Shown piece by piece: positions 1 to 6,441 of a DNA stretch of 28,161 nt; the stretch's first letter is position 1; the number at the start of each line of letters is the position of its first letter. Made by a program: the position numbers and the translations under genes. The stretch comes from a virus. The stretch spans positions 1 through 28,161 of IMG/VR virus record IMGVR_UViG_3300027963_000265. One strand, written 5' to 3'. Under the pieces are notes generated by a model. It worked only from the letters and a program-made list of their open reading frames with translations, did not search any database and was not told where the DNA came from.

Positions 1-48
1 TTAGTCGTTTGTCCTCGCGCCCACCCGCAGGGCAGGGGGGTTTATGGC

Positions 49-58
49 GTGCTATCGT
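49..58 (+). promoter_or_regulatory. Extended -10 promoter, probably leaderless
   Basis: GTGC followed by TATCGT (53-58) forms an extended -10 box (TGN then TANNNT). Exactly six bases separate it from the ATG at 65, so transcription would start at or next to that codon and the mRNA would be leaderless. No convincing -35 is present about 17 bases upstream. The same GTGCTA core recurs before the portal gene and after the tail-tip gene, which supports a shared promoter class. Activity is inferred. Confidence 0.45.
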
Positions 59-83
59 TCAGCCATGACTAAACGCGATGAAC
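56..83 (+). repeat. Copy 1 of a 28-base duplicated element (terminase start)
   Basis: The block reads CGTTCA, two bases, CATGACTAAACGCG, two bases, GAAC. It matches bases 1999-2026 at 24 of 28 positions. Here it spans the start codon of the first gene. CGTTCA (56-61) can pair with TGAACG (84-89), so the start codon would lie between two arms. The role is unknown; an operator or an RNA-level control is possible. Confidence 0.6.
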
Positions 84-562
84 TGAACGCCCGCCGAGTC
101 GCCCACGTTTCCATGCTGCGGGATCTCATGGAGGAGGCCAGAAGCCGCGAGAGCTTCGGGTCGGCCGCCAATCTCGCCCGCCAGATCGCCGACCTCGAGG
201 GGCTGATGGCGCCGCCCCCGCAGCCTGTCCGCCGCCGTCGCCCGCCGCCCGAGATCGCAGATCCGATCGAGGCCATGCGCGCCCGGCTGTCGGATACCGT
301 GGCGCTGCGAATGACCGCGACGGACAAGGGGAGCAACGACAGCGCCGCCCGACTGTTGCGTCTGGAGGTCGACCTGCGCGCCGAGCTGGATGCAGCCGTG
401 CGGCTGGCGGGGGCTGCGGCGTCCGGCGAACTGACAGACGACGACCTGATCGGGCAGGTCGCATCCGACCTCCTCGCGATGCCGCCCGCGATGCGCCGGT
501 CTGTGCTGGCGATCGTACAGGCTGGCGACCGGCCCGCTACCCCCGGCCGCCCGGCGAACTGA
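65..562 (+). CDS. Small terminase subunit-like protein
   Basis: This 165-residue protein probably recognises packaging sites and hands DNA to the large terminase. The assignment rests mainly on position: its TGA (560-562) overlaps the ATG of the large terminase. The protein is helical and charged, with a basic, proline-rich patch near residues 50-65 (PVRRRRPPPE). A helical segment after residue 90 could oligomerise. No certain helix-turn-helix is visible by eye. I chose ATG 65 over ATG 44 because the TATCGT -10 box overlaps the 44 start and is spaced for a leaderless start at 65. Size fits small terminases (about 140-200 residues). An unrelated packaging-operon protein is possible. Confidence 0.6.
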   Translation: MTKRDELNARRVAHVSMLRDLMEEARSRESFGSAANLARQIADLEGLMAPPPQPVRRRRPPPEIADPIEAMRARLSDTVALRMTATDKGSNDSAARLLRLEVDLRAELDAAVRLAGAAASGELTDDDLIGQVASDLLAMPPAMRRSVLAIVQAGDRPATPGRPAN

Positions 563-1998
563 TGGACCGCTCCCGGCTGCGGGGCAACCTCGCCGAGCTG
601 GCCCGACGCCGCGCAGCGAGCCCCCTCGACTACTTCCGCTGGCTCGTCCCGCAAGACCGCTGGCTACGTCTGCCGGGAGACAAGCTGTATCGCGCCGGGA
701 ATCAGGCCCTCGGCAAGAGCACCGCCGCGCTTGCCGAGGTGATCTGGCGCTGTCTCGGGACGCACCCGCACTACCCGAGCAAGACCCCGCCGATCGAAGT
801 GATCGTCTGCTCGTTGAACCAGGCGCAGTCGATCAGCATCCAGGGCAAGTTCCACGCGCTGCTCCCGGCCGACGTGCTCGACCCGGACTGCGAGTACAAC
901 AGCAAAACCGGGTTCGGCGCCAACCGGCCCATGACGCGGTTTCGGAACGGGTCCACGATTCGGTGGGTGACGGACGACCAGGGCCCCCGCGCTGTAGCCG
1001 GTGCGACGGTGGACGTGGTCTTGGTGGACGAGCCCTGTAGCCCCGAGATGATGCGCGAGCTCCGGAAGCGCCTGTTGGTCAAGGCCGGCGTGCTGCTGAT
1101 GTCGCTGACCCCGATCAACGGCCCCGTCGAGCACATCCGGGCGGCTGTCGAGTCCGGCCTGATCCCCGAGGTCCACGCCGAGCTGACCGAGGACAACCTG
1201 CGCCACGTCGACACGGGCGAGATCCGGACACTGGAGGACGGGACGATCTGCGATGCGGTCTGGATCGCGGAGATGTGGCGCAAGGAGCCGGCATCGTGGG
1301 CCGGCATCACCTTGAACGGGCTTTGGGAGGTCCGGCCCGAGGGCGCGTGGTTCGCGCCGATCTGGGACGCGGCCAAGCACGTTTCTGACCGCGCCCGGCT
1401 CGACGGGGAGACCCGCTGGCACCTCGGCATCGACTACGCGGCGGCCGACCGTCCGCAGGGTCTGGTCGCCGTGCTCGCGCTGGTCGAGTCGAGCCGGTCC
1501 GAAACGGGGCACGCGGTCGAGTCGGTGATCGTCGAGGACATGGTGAGCCTGCCCGGTACGGCTACGGTTACGATGTTCGCCCAGGACATCCTCCGCATGT
1601 TGGCGAGGAACGGCATTTTGTGGCGCCACCTACGCACGGTCTACGGCGACAACCCCGTTCAGGGCAGGCACGAGTACAAGGGCAACTACGACCTCACCCG
1701 GCGACTCGCGCACGAGCTCAAGGTCGCGCAGAACGGGTTGAGCCCCCGGATCATGGGCGCGAAAGAGAAGATGCGCGGGGGGAGTCGTGACACCGGCTGT
1801 AGGTATCTGTACGAGGCGATGGCGTCCGGCCGGCTGGTGGTGCGGTCTCGGTGTGCCCCGCTGGTCGAGGCGATCGAGACATGGGACTACACCACGCAGC
1901 ACCCATCCAAGGACCGGATCGACGCCCTCCGGTACGCGCTCAAGGACTACGTGTTCCCGCTGGGCAGGGTGGCGTATGCGACTGTACGGGTAGCCTGA
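562..1998 (+). CDS. terL: Terminase large subunit
   Basis: This is the 478-residue ATPase-nuclease motor that packages DNA into the prohead through the portal. Visible motifs come in the expected order. There is a Walker A variant GNQALGKST (46-54), Walker B VVLVDE (152-157) with its catalytic glutamate, and a coupling motif SLTP (181-184). The RNase H-like nuclease domain has acidic residues at LGIDYA (D291), YGDNP (D363) and RIDALRYAL (D454). The length is normal for the family. Its start overlaps the stop of the upstream gene (TGATG). The portal follows 44 bases after its stop. No truncation or missing catalytic residue is seen. Confidence 0.93.
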   Translation: MDRSRLRGNLAELARRRAASPLDYFRWLVPQDRWLRLPGDKLYRAGNQALGKSTAALAEVIWRCLGTHPHYPSKTPPIEVIVCSLNQAQSISIQGKFHALLPADVLDPDCEYNSKTGFGANRPMTRFRNGSTIRWVTDDQGPRAVAGATVDVVLVDEPCSPEMMRELRKRLLVKAGVLLMSLTPINGPVEHIRAAVESGLIPEVHAELTEDNLRHVDTGEIRTLEDGTICDAVWIAEMWRKEPASWAGITLNGLWEVRPEGAWFAPIWDAAKHVSDRARLDGETRWHLGIDYAAADRPQGLVAVLALVESSRSETGHAVESVIVEDMVSLPGTATVTMFAQDILRMLARNGILWRHLRTVYGDNPVQGRHEYKGNYDLTRRLAHELKVAQNGLSPRIMGAKEKMRGGSRDTGCRYLYEAMASGRLVVRSRCAPLVEAIETWDYTTQHPSKDRIDALRYALKDYVFPLGRVAYATVRVA

Positions 1999-2026
1999 CG
2001 TTCACTCATGACTAAACGCGCCGAAC
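1999..2026 (+). repeat. Copy 2 of the 28-base duplicated element (portal leader)
   Basis: This is the second copy of the block CGTTCA / CATGACTAAACGCG / GAAC found at 56-83. It is flanked by a perfect dyad, ACGTTC (1998-2003) and GAACGT (2023-2028), with 19 bases between the arms. Here the block supplies a -35-like ATGACT (2008-2013) to the portal promoter and also opens a 12-codon reading frame that starts MTKR, like the first gene. An operator or attenuator is possible. Confidence 0.6.
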
Positions 2027-2036
2027 GTGCTACCGT
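2008..2036 (+). promoter_or_regulatory. Promoter for the portal gene, probably leaderless
   Basis: ATGACT (2008-2013, four of six matches to TTGACA), a 17-base spacer and an extended -10 TGC-TACCGT (2028-2036) form a plausible housekeeping promoter. Six bases separate the -10 from the portal ATG at 2043, the same geometry as at 53-65, so the transcript is predicted to start at the ATG. The -35 lies inside a dyad, which would allow regulation. Confidence 0.5.
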
Positions 2037-2046
2037 TGCGGCATGA
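2008..2046 (+). CDS. Possible 12-residue leader peptide
   Basis: An ATG at 2008 opens a frame reading MTKRAERATVAA, whose TGA (2044-2046) overlaps the portal ATG (2043) as ATGA, the junction style used all over this genome. Its first four codons copy those of the first gene. It would be translated only from read-through transcripts, because the local promoter starts downstream of it. It could couple terminase-to-portal translation, or it could be a by-product of the duplicated DNA element. No clear ribosome binding site precedes it. Confidence 0.2.
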   Translation: MTKRAERATVAA

Positions 2047-3461
2047 GCACCGAGTACGGCGATCCTACCATCGTCCCGACGCCCTCCGACATGGAGACTC
2101 AACGCCGCTGGGCTCACTCCCGGCTGGTCCGTCGCATGCTCGACGGCGCTTGGCAACTGGACCTTGAGCAGCGGATCGCCGAGGAGGTCGGCCGGGAGCG
2201 GTCGAGTGCGTGGGGGATCGCCAAGACAACCTGCATGCCGCTCGCCTCGATCTGCCGGGAGACGGCCGCGCTCTACATCACCGAGCCCGAGGTCTACTCG
2301 CAGGACGCCCCGATCTACGGCGTGCTCGACACCGCGATCCGGGCGTCGGGTCTGTGGGCGAGGATGCCCCGGTATCAAGCGATGGTGATCGGGCTCCGCG
2401 AGTGCGCGATGCGGATCAGCGTCAGCCCGTCCGGCGTGGCCCAGTACCGCCCGGTGTTCCCCGACCTTTGCACCGCCGAGTCAGACCCCGACGCGCCCGA
2501 CGTGCCGACCTCGATCGAGGAGTTGCGCTGGCGTTCGGGGGTCGGCTGGTGCTGGGACTGCCTCGACGTGAGCGACCCGAAGGCGCCCGAGTACCGGATC
2601 GAGACGTTCAGCCGGGACGAGGACGTGACGGCCGCGGTGCTCGGGCAGTCCTACAGCGGGGACGCCTACCCCTACCGCCGGGCTGATGGCACGCCCATCC
2701 TACCCTACGTGCTGCACCATGCCGAGTCCTTGGGCGACCGGCTCTGGAACTGGCGCGGCAACTGGGAGACGGTGCAGGCGTGCCTCGACCTCGGCGTCAA
2801 CTTCACATTCTTGGGCCACGTCTTGCGCGATGCCAGCTTCCCCCAGCGGTATACCCTTGACTGCGGATTCGTCGGCGCTGGCACGATCGAGAGCCCCGAC
2901 GGCACGTCCCGCATGGAGGTGATCGCCGATCCGGCCGTCATCATGCGAGCCGAGTCGACGCAAGAGGGCCGACAGCCGATCATCTCGCAGTTCCAGCCGG
3001 GCGCGGACCCGGCGATGTTGGAGGGCGTGATCTCGGCCCTCGCCAACCGGATCGCCATCGACGCCGGCCTACCCCCGGCCGACATTCAGCGCATGGGCGG
3101 CACCGCTAAGAGCGGCTACGCGATCGCGCTGTCGAACGAGGGCAAGCGGACTGCGGCCAAGCGGTACGCCCCGATCTTCCGGCCGGTGGACGAGCGCATG
3201 ATCGAGACGACGGCGATCATTCTGAACCGGGCAACCGGGAGCAACCTCCCCGAGTTCGGGTACCAGGTCCGCTACCGTGACATGCCGCTGTCTCCCGAGG
3301 AGTTGGCCGCCCGCCGGGCGAACGTGATCGAGATACGGAACGCCGGCTTGATCTCGCGCGTCAAGGCCTACCAGGAGCTGAACCCCGGCATCACCGAGGC
3401 GACCGCCCGTCAAGAGCTCGCGCGCATCGACGCCGAGCGCACCGCCCTCTCCACCCTCTGA
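2043..3461 (+). CDS. Portal protein
   Basis: This 472-residue protein is expected to form the dodecameric ring at one capsid vertex through which DNA enters and to which the tail attaches. The call rests on its place right after the large terminase, its usual length, and its C-terminal half. That half has a segment around residues 352-372 (GGTAKSGYAIALSNEGKR) typical of SPP1/HK97-type portals, followed by a helical stem and a late LSPEELAARRANVIEIRNAG region. The N-terminal part has conserved-looking tryptophans and acidic surface. No head morphogenesis (MuF) domain is fused. It starts at ATG 2043, beneath a promoter that probably gives a leaderless mRNA. The next gene begins 12 bases after its stop. 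Confidence 0.85.
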   Translation: MSTEYGDPTIVPTPSDMETQRRWAHSRLVRRMLDGAWQLDLEQRIAEEVGRERSSAWGIAKTTCMPLASICRETAALYITEPEVYSQDAPIYGVLDTAIRASGLWARMPRYQAMVIGLRECAMRISVSPSGVAQYRPVFPDLCTAESDPDAPDVPTSIEELRWRSGVGWCWDCLDVSDPKAPEYRIETFSRDEDVTAAVLGQSYSGDAYPYRRADGTPILPYVLHHAESLGDRLWNWRGNWETVQACLDLGVNFTFLGHVLRDASFPQRYTLDCGFVGAGTIESPDGTSRMEVIADPAVIMRAESTQEGRQPIISQFQPGADPAMLEGVISALANRIAIDAGLPPADIQRMGGTAKSGYAIALSNEGKRTAAKRYAPIFRPVDERMIETTAIILNRATGSNLPEFGYQVRYRDMPLSPEELAARRANVIEIRNAGLISRVKAYQELNPGITEATARQELARIDAERTALSTL

Positions 3462-3473
3462 CCCGAGCGACCC

Positions 3474-4091
3474 GTGAGCGACACCACGACCGACGACAGC
3501 ACGAACGAGATCCCCGACGACGCGACCCCGCGCGCCAAGGAGCGGATCATCGCCCTTGCCGCAGAGCGCACAGCCCTGCGCCAACAGCTCGACGCGGTCG
3601 GGCCGAAGCTGGCCGAGGTAACGACGCTCCAGGCGCAGCTTTCCGCCGCGACCGAGACCCACCTCAAGGCGGCGGCCGAGTGGGCGGCGAAGGAGACGGC
3701 GTGGCAGACTGACCGCGCGCTGCTGGCTGCTGGGATCACAGACCCCGAAGCGGCCGACATTATCGCGCACGCCTACGGCCGGGTGACGCCAGCCGAGGGC
3801 GCCGACAAGCCGAGCCTTGCGACGTGGCTACAGGACCGTGCCGCGCTGCCGAAGGGTGTGCAGGCGTACCTCCCGCCGGCTGCGACGACGACGCCGACAC
3901 CGACCGCGACGACCACCAAGACCGAGCCGGCCAAGGTCGCGCCACCGAACGCGAACGCGGGCGCCGGGTCGAGCGCCCCGCTGAACGGCCCTCTGTCGGC
4001 TGCGGAGATCACCGAGATGATGCGGACGCCAGAGGGGATCGAACGCTACAAAAAGGTCCGCGCTGCTCACCTGTCCGGGCTGCGGGCTTGA
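3474..4091 (+). CDS. Scaffold-like capsid assembly protein
   Basis: This 205-residue acidic protein lies between portal and major capsid, the usual site of the scaffold that shapes the prohead and is then removed. Residues 20-85 form a predicted coiled coil rich in Ala, Glu, Lys and Gln. A compact segment near 80-135 (LLAAGITDPEAADIIAHAYG) is followed by a Thr/Pro/Ala linker (about 140-170). The short helical C-terminus (about 175-205) is a plausible capsid-binding tail. The start is GTG at 3474. No serine protease motif is visible, and no separate protease gene lies nearby, so the scaffold may exit intact. The last codon and stop overlap the -35 box of the capsid promoter. Confidence 0.7.
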   Translation: MSDTTTDDSTNEIPDDATPRAKERIIALAAERTALRQQLDAVGPKLAEVTTLQAQLSAATETHLKAAAEWAAKETAWQTDRALLAAGITDPEAADIIAHAYGRVTPAEGADKPSLATWLQDRAALPKGVQAYLPPAATTTPTPTATTTKTEPAKVAPPNANAGAGSSAPLNGPLSAAEITEMMRTPEGIERYKKVRAAHLSGLRA

Positions 4092-4116
4092 CACACCGGC
4101 CGTAGCCCTCTACATT
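4088..4116 (+). promoter_or_regulatory. Strong sigma70-like promoter for the capsid gene
   Basis: A perfect -35 TTGACA (4088-4093), a 17-base spacer and -10 TACATT (4111-4116) form the best match to a housekeeping promoter in the window. The -35 overlaps the stop codon of the scaffold gene (TGA 4089-4091). Transcription would begin near 4123 and give a leader of about 88 bases before the ATG at 4211, containing the nested hairpin at 4146-4200. This would allow capsid protein to be made in excess over portal and scaffold. Confidence 0.75.
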
Positions 4117-4145
4117 CTCGGTATCAGCGTTCGGGTCGAGTCCCG

Positions 4146-4200
4146 TAAAAAGCGAAACACGCGAAAGACCAGATCCTCTTTCGCTCACCCTTCGCTTTAC
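4146..4200 (+). promoter_or_regulatory. Nested double hairpin in the capsid mRNA leader
   Basis: An inner 8-bp stem pairs GCGAAAGA (4161-4168) with TCTTTCGC (4177-4184) around an 8-base loop. An outer 8-bp stem pairs AAAGCGAA (4149-4156) with TTCGCTTT (4191-4198), leaving 4-base and 6-base sides between the stems. The outer arm can extend to GTAAA/TTTAC with a small bulge. The structure ends two bases before AGGTG (4201-4205), the likely ribosome binding site. No U-tract follows, so it is not a standard terminator. A 5' stabiliser, an RNase III site or a translational switch all fit. Confidence 0.75.
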
Positions 4201-4210
4201 AGGTGCCACA

Positions 4211-5131
4211 ATGGCCGACGCTCCGATCACCTACGCCTCGCTTTCCGACCTCACGGTCGCCTCCACCCTCGCCGCGGAGCTCCAACTCAAGCTCGGCGAC
4301 CGCGCCAGCCTGATGGGCCATCCTGCGATCGCCTACGTTGGCGACGTGCGAGGCAGCGGGTCCACCGTCAAGAAGGTGGGCATCATCGGTGCCGGCCTCG
4401 ACGCGATGGCCGCCGTGGCTGACGGGGTCTCGGTCGAGTCCGTGGCGCTCACCAACGCCAACGTCTCGATCACGGTCGCTCGGCAGGCGCTCTACCGCGG
4501 CCCGACCGACCTCGCCGCGACGGTGTGGAGCAACGTGCAGGAGCTCGTCTCCTACCTGACCGACGACATGGTGGGCGCCGTCCGGATCCGCGCGATGGCG
4601 ATGATCGCGACCTCCGGCTCGACGTTTTCCAACACGGTCGGCACCTCGGGTACGGCGTTCACCGTCACCAACCTGTTCAGCGCGATCGCCCAGCTCGAGA
4701 GCGTGTCGGCCCCCGGCCCGTTCCTTGCGGTGATCTCGCCCAAGCAGCTGTCGGACTTCCAGAGCTCGCTGCGGGCCGAGACCGGCGCGCTCCAGTGGAT
4801 CGCGGCGACCCCCGAGATGATGGCGATCAAGGGCCAGGGCTACGCGGGGTCGTTCCTTGGGATCGACTTCTTCGTGACCAGCCGGGTCGTCACCAGCGGC
4901 GGCGACAAGCTCGGGTTCTTGATCAGCTACGGCGCGATCGGGTACGCGGACGGCACGCCGGCCCCGATCATGGGCGCGGGCGGGCTGGTCATGCCGGCCG
5001 GGTCGAAGATGGTGGTCGAGCTCGGACGCACCCCCGAGGGCGCGATCACCAAAGTGATCGGCAACTGGTACGCCGGCTTCGCCGAACTCCAGGACTCGAT
5101 GGGCGTCCAGATCACGACCCGCGCCTCCTGA
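4211..5131 (+). CDS. Major capsid protein
   Basis: This 306-residue protein is predicted to form the icosahedral shell. Evidence is its place after portal and scaffold, the length of an HK97-fold capsid protein, its own strong promoter, and its composition. It has a short N-terminal arm, then Ala/Gly/Val-rich strands, then a spine-helix-like stretch near residues 100-135 (TDLAATVWSNVQELVSYLTD). The C-terminal part carries alternating strands (KLGFLISYGAIGYADG, about 232-247; KMVVELGRTPEGAITKVIG, about 265-283). No long N-terminal delta domain is seen, which fits a separate scaffold. The ATG at 4211 follows a modest AGGTG site placed directly after the leader hairpin. A 10-bp hairpin follows the stop. 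Confidence 0.82.
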   Translation: MADAPITYASLSDLTVASTLAAELQLKLGDRASLMGHPAIAYVGDVRGSGSTVKKVGIIGAGLDAMAAVADGVSVESVALTNANVSITVARQALYRGPTDLAATVWSNVQELVSYLTDDMVGAVRIRAMAMIATSGSTFSNTVGTSGTAFTVTNLFSAIAQLESVSAPGPFLAVISPKQLSDFQSSLRAETGALQWIAATPEMMAIKGQGYAGSFLGIDFFVTSRVVTSGGDKLGFLISYGAIGYADGTPAPIMGAGGLVMPAGSKMVVELGRTPEGAITKVIGNWYAGFAELQDSMGVQITTRAS

Positions 5132-5138
5132 CCCTACC

Positions 5139-5166
5139 GCCGGGCGATTCGCAAGGATCGCCCGGC
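5139..5166 (+). terminator. 10-bp hairpin after the capsid gene
   Basis: GCCGGGCGAT (5139-5148) and ATCGCCCGGC (5157-5166) form a perfect 10-bp stem with an 8-base loop, starting seven bases after the capsid stop. There is no T-run after it, so strong intrinsic termination is doubtful. It could act as a partial terminator or as a 3' end protector that makes the capsid message more abundant than downstream genes. Confidence 0.6.
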
Positions 5167-5199
5167 ACCTCGTCCCCATCACCCGAGAGCATCGACACC

Positions 5200-5841
5200 A
5201 TGCCCATCGTCAACGACTTCCAGCCCAAGACCTACACCGGCACCGGCAGCAACCGCGCCGGGCTCGCGCTGAACCCGGCGGAATACCCCGACTTTCGGCT
5301 GATGTACCACCCCAAGCGGTGGCAGTTCCGCGAGTCTGCCGGCGAGTGGCTCCCCTACCTCGCCCCGCTACACCTGGTCCCCGGCGTGTCGTGCGTGGAC
5401 AAGGACGGCAGCTACGGCCTCGCGATCGTGGAGATGCAGCAGCGCGGCTGGACCGTGCTGCTGAACGCCGCCGACTACGTGAGCCAGTACGACGGCCAGC
5501 CCTCCGCATCCGGCAAGGTGCCGGTGATCTACCTCCCCAAGTGGATGGTCCCCGTGGTCGTCGCGGGTGAGATCAAGGTCAAGTACGACGCCGAGATCGA
5601 GTACGAGTTCCTCCGCGAGATGATCGCGACGCACCGGATCTCGCAGATCGAGCCCGACATCAAGGCATACCAGCGCGCCAAGATCCAAGACGAGCACGAC
5701 CGGGACGCGGGCGAGAGCACGTCGGACGGCAAGGCCGCCCGACGCGCCAAGTCCGCCGCAGCCATGCTCGACGCCATCGACGCCGCCGAGTCCGGCGAGC
5801 CCCCGCCCGCCAAGGCCAAGCGCGCCCCGGTGAAGCCGTGA
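5200..5841 (+). CDS. Unrecognised head-region protein
   Basis: I do not recognise the family. This 213-residue protein starts at ATG 5200 after a GAGAG site. Residues 1-130 look globular and aromatic (YPDFRLMYHPKRWQFRESAG, 29-48). Residues 130-213 are charged and probably helical, ending in a Lys/Pro/Ala-rich tail. Sitting between capsid and decoration-like genes and sharing their strand, it is probably a virion or assembly protein made late in infection. Its stop overlaps the GTG of the next gene. A head vertex or minor capsid role is possible but not shown. Confidence 0.65.
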   Translation: MPIVNDFQPKTYTGTGSNRAGLALNPAEYPDFRLMYHPKRWQFRESAGEWLPYLAPLHLVPGVSCVDKDGSYGLAIVEMQQRGWTVLLNAADYVSQYDGQPSASGKVPVIYLPKWMVPVVVAGEIKVKYDAEIEYEFLREMIATHRISQIEPDIKAYQRAKIQDEHDRDAGESTSDGKAARRAKSAAAMLDAIDAAESGEPPPAKAKRAPVKP

Positions 5842-5981
5842 CCGACGAGGAGAAGGCCCGCAAGGGGGCTGACGGCCTCGCCCGCCGGATCCACGAGCAC
5901 GCCGGCCCCGACGCCGTCCGCAAGTCCGCCGACCTTCGCGAGAAAGCGATCCGCGACCTTCAACGTCAGCAAAAAAAGTAG
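5838..5981 (+). CDS. Small basic protein, 47 residues
   Basis: A GTG at 5838 overlaps the upstream TGA (GTGA) and opens a frame of 47 residues that is highly charged and probably one or two helices (ADLREKAIRDLQRQQKK at the C-terminus). Function is unknown. It ends in an A7 run followed by TAG (5979-5981), and the TAG is part of the ribosome binding site of the next gene. It is in the same frame as that gene, with only TAG and three codons between them. Junction style and codon use support a real gene. Confidence 0.6.
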   Translation: MTDEEKARKGADGLARRIHEHAGPDAVRKSADLREKAIRDLQRQQKK

Positions 5982-5997
5982 GAGTCTCCGATGGCTA
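5978..5997 (+). promoter_or_regulatory. Reused ribosome-binding cassette, copy 1
   Basis: GTAGGAGTCTCC (5978-5989), one base, then ATGGCT forms a strong Shine-Dalgarno site with seven bases to the ATG. The same block with a single change recurs at 7604-7622 before the tail tube gene. In both places the TAG in it is the stop of the upstream gene. Both target genes are predicted to encode abundant virion proteins. Confidence 0.7.
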
Positions 5998-6437
5998 CCC
6001 CCGAACTTACCTCCCGCAACCGCTCGGCTATCGGGTTCACTGGCGTCGTCGTCACCGACGATCCGGACGCCGCGCCCGGCACCCAGCTCGGCGGTCACAT
6101 CCAGATGGCCGGCGAGATCATCGTGCCCGGGGCATCGACGGCCGCCGCCGGGGCGAACAACGGGGACGCCGCTACGCTCCCCGCAGGCACGTCGAGCACT
6201 TACCCGGTGACCGGCGCGGACGACACCAAGGGCGTGATCATCCACGCGACAGACAAGGTTACCGGCAAGGTGATCCGCATCGGCAACCTCGTTTTCAACA
6301 AGATCTTGAAGGTCTACCCGCCCAGCGGCGGCACGATCAACGGTGCGGGAGCGAACGCCGCCTACTCCTCGGGCTCCGGGAAGGGCGTGATCCTCCAGTG
6401 TTTGTCCGGCTCGGCAAACACTTGGATGGCTTGGTAG
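5991..6437 (+). CDS. Probable capsid decoration protein
   Basis: This 148-residue protein is rich in Gly, Ala, Thr and Val and lacks charge clusters, as expected of a beta-rich surface protein such as lambda gpD-type decoration proteins. Its position shortly after the capsid gene and its strong ribosome binding site (GGAG, seven bases from ATG) suggest high expression. The C-terminal part (PPSGGTINGAGANAAYSSGS, about 110-129) is flexible and glycine-rich. No specific catalytic or binding motif is visible. A head fibre is an alternative. The function is inferred from context and composition only. Confidence 0.6.
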   Translation: MATPELTSRNRSAIGFTGVVVTDDPDAAPGTQLGGHIQMAGEIIVPGASTAAAGANNGDAATLPAGTSSTYPVTGADDTKGVIIHATDKVTGKVIRIGNLVFNKILKVYPPSGGTINGAGANAAYSSGSGKGVILQCLSGSANTWMAW

Positions 6438-6441
6438 CCTG

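Noticed and set aside
1-43. Possible terminator or end of a preceding gene at the window edge
   Set aside because: A short GCCC/GGGC pairing and a TAG at 2-4 are present, but too little sequence is available to support either.
44-562. ATG at 44 as the start of the first gene
   Set aside because: It overlaps the TATCGT -10 box, and the promoter geometry places the transcript start at the ATG at 65.
4124-5182. Long minus-strand reading frame opposite the capsid gene
   Set aside because: GC-rich DNA creates long open frames on the opposite strand. Its composition is Arg/Gly/His-rich and unlike a folded protein, and it has no neighbouring gene context.
5971-5978. A_AAA_AAG slippery heptamer at the end of the 47-residue gene
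   Set aside because: It is in the right phase for -1 slipping, but no stimulatory hairpin follows, and the shifted frame would only read the shadow frame of the decoration gene. The A-run is more simply part of the leader before the strong ribosome binding site.
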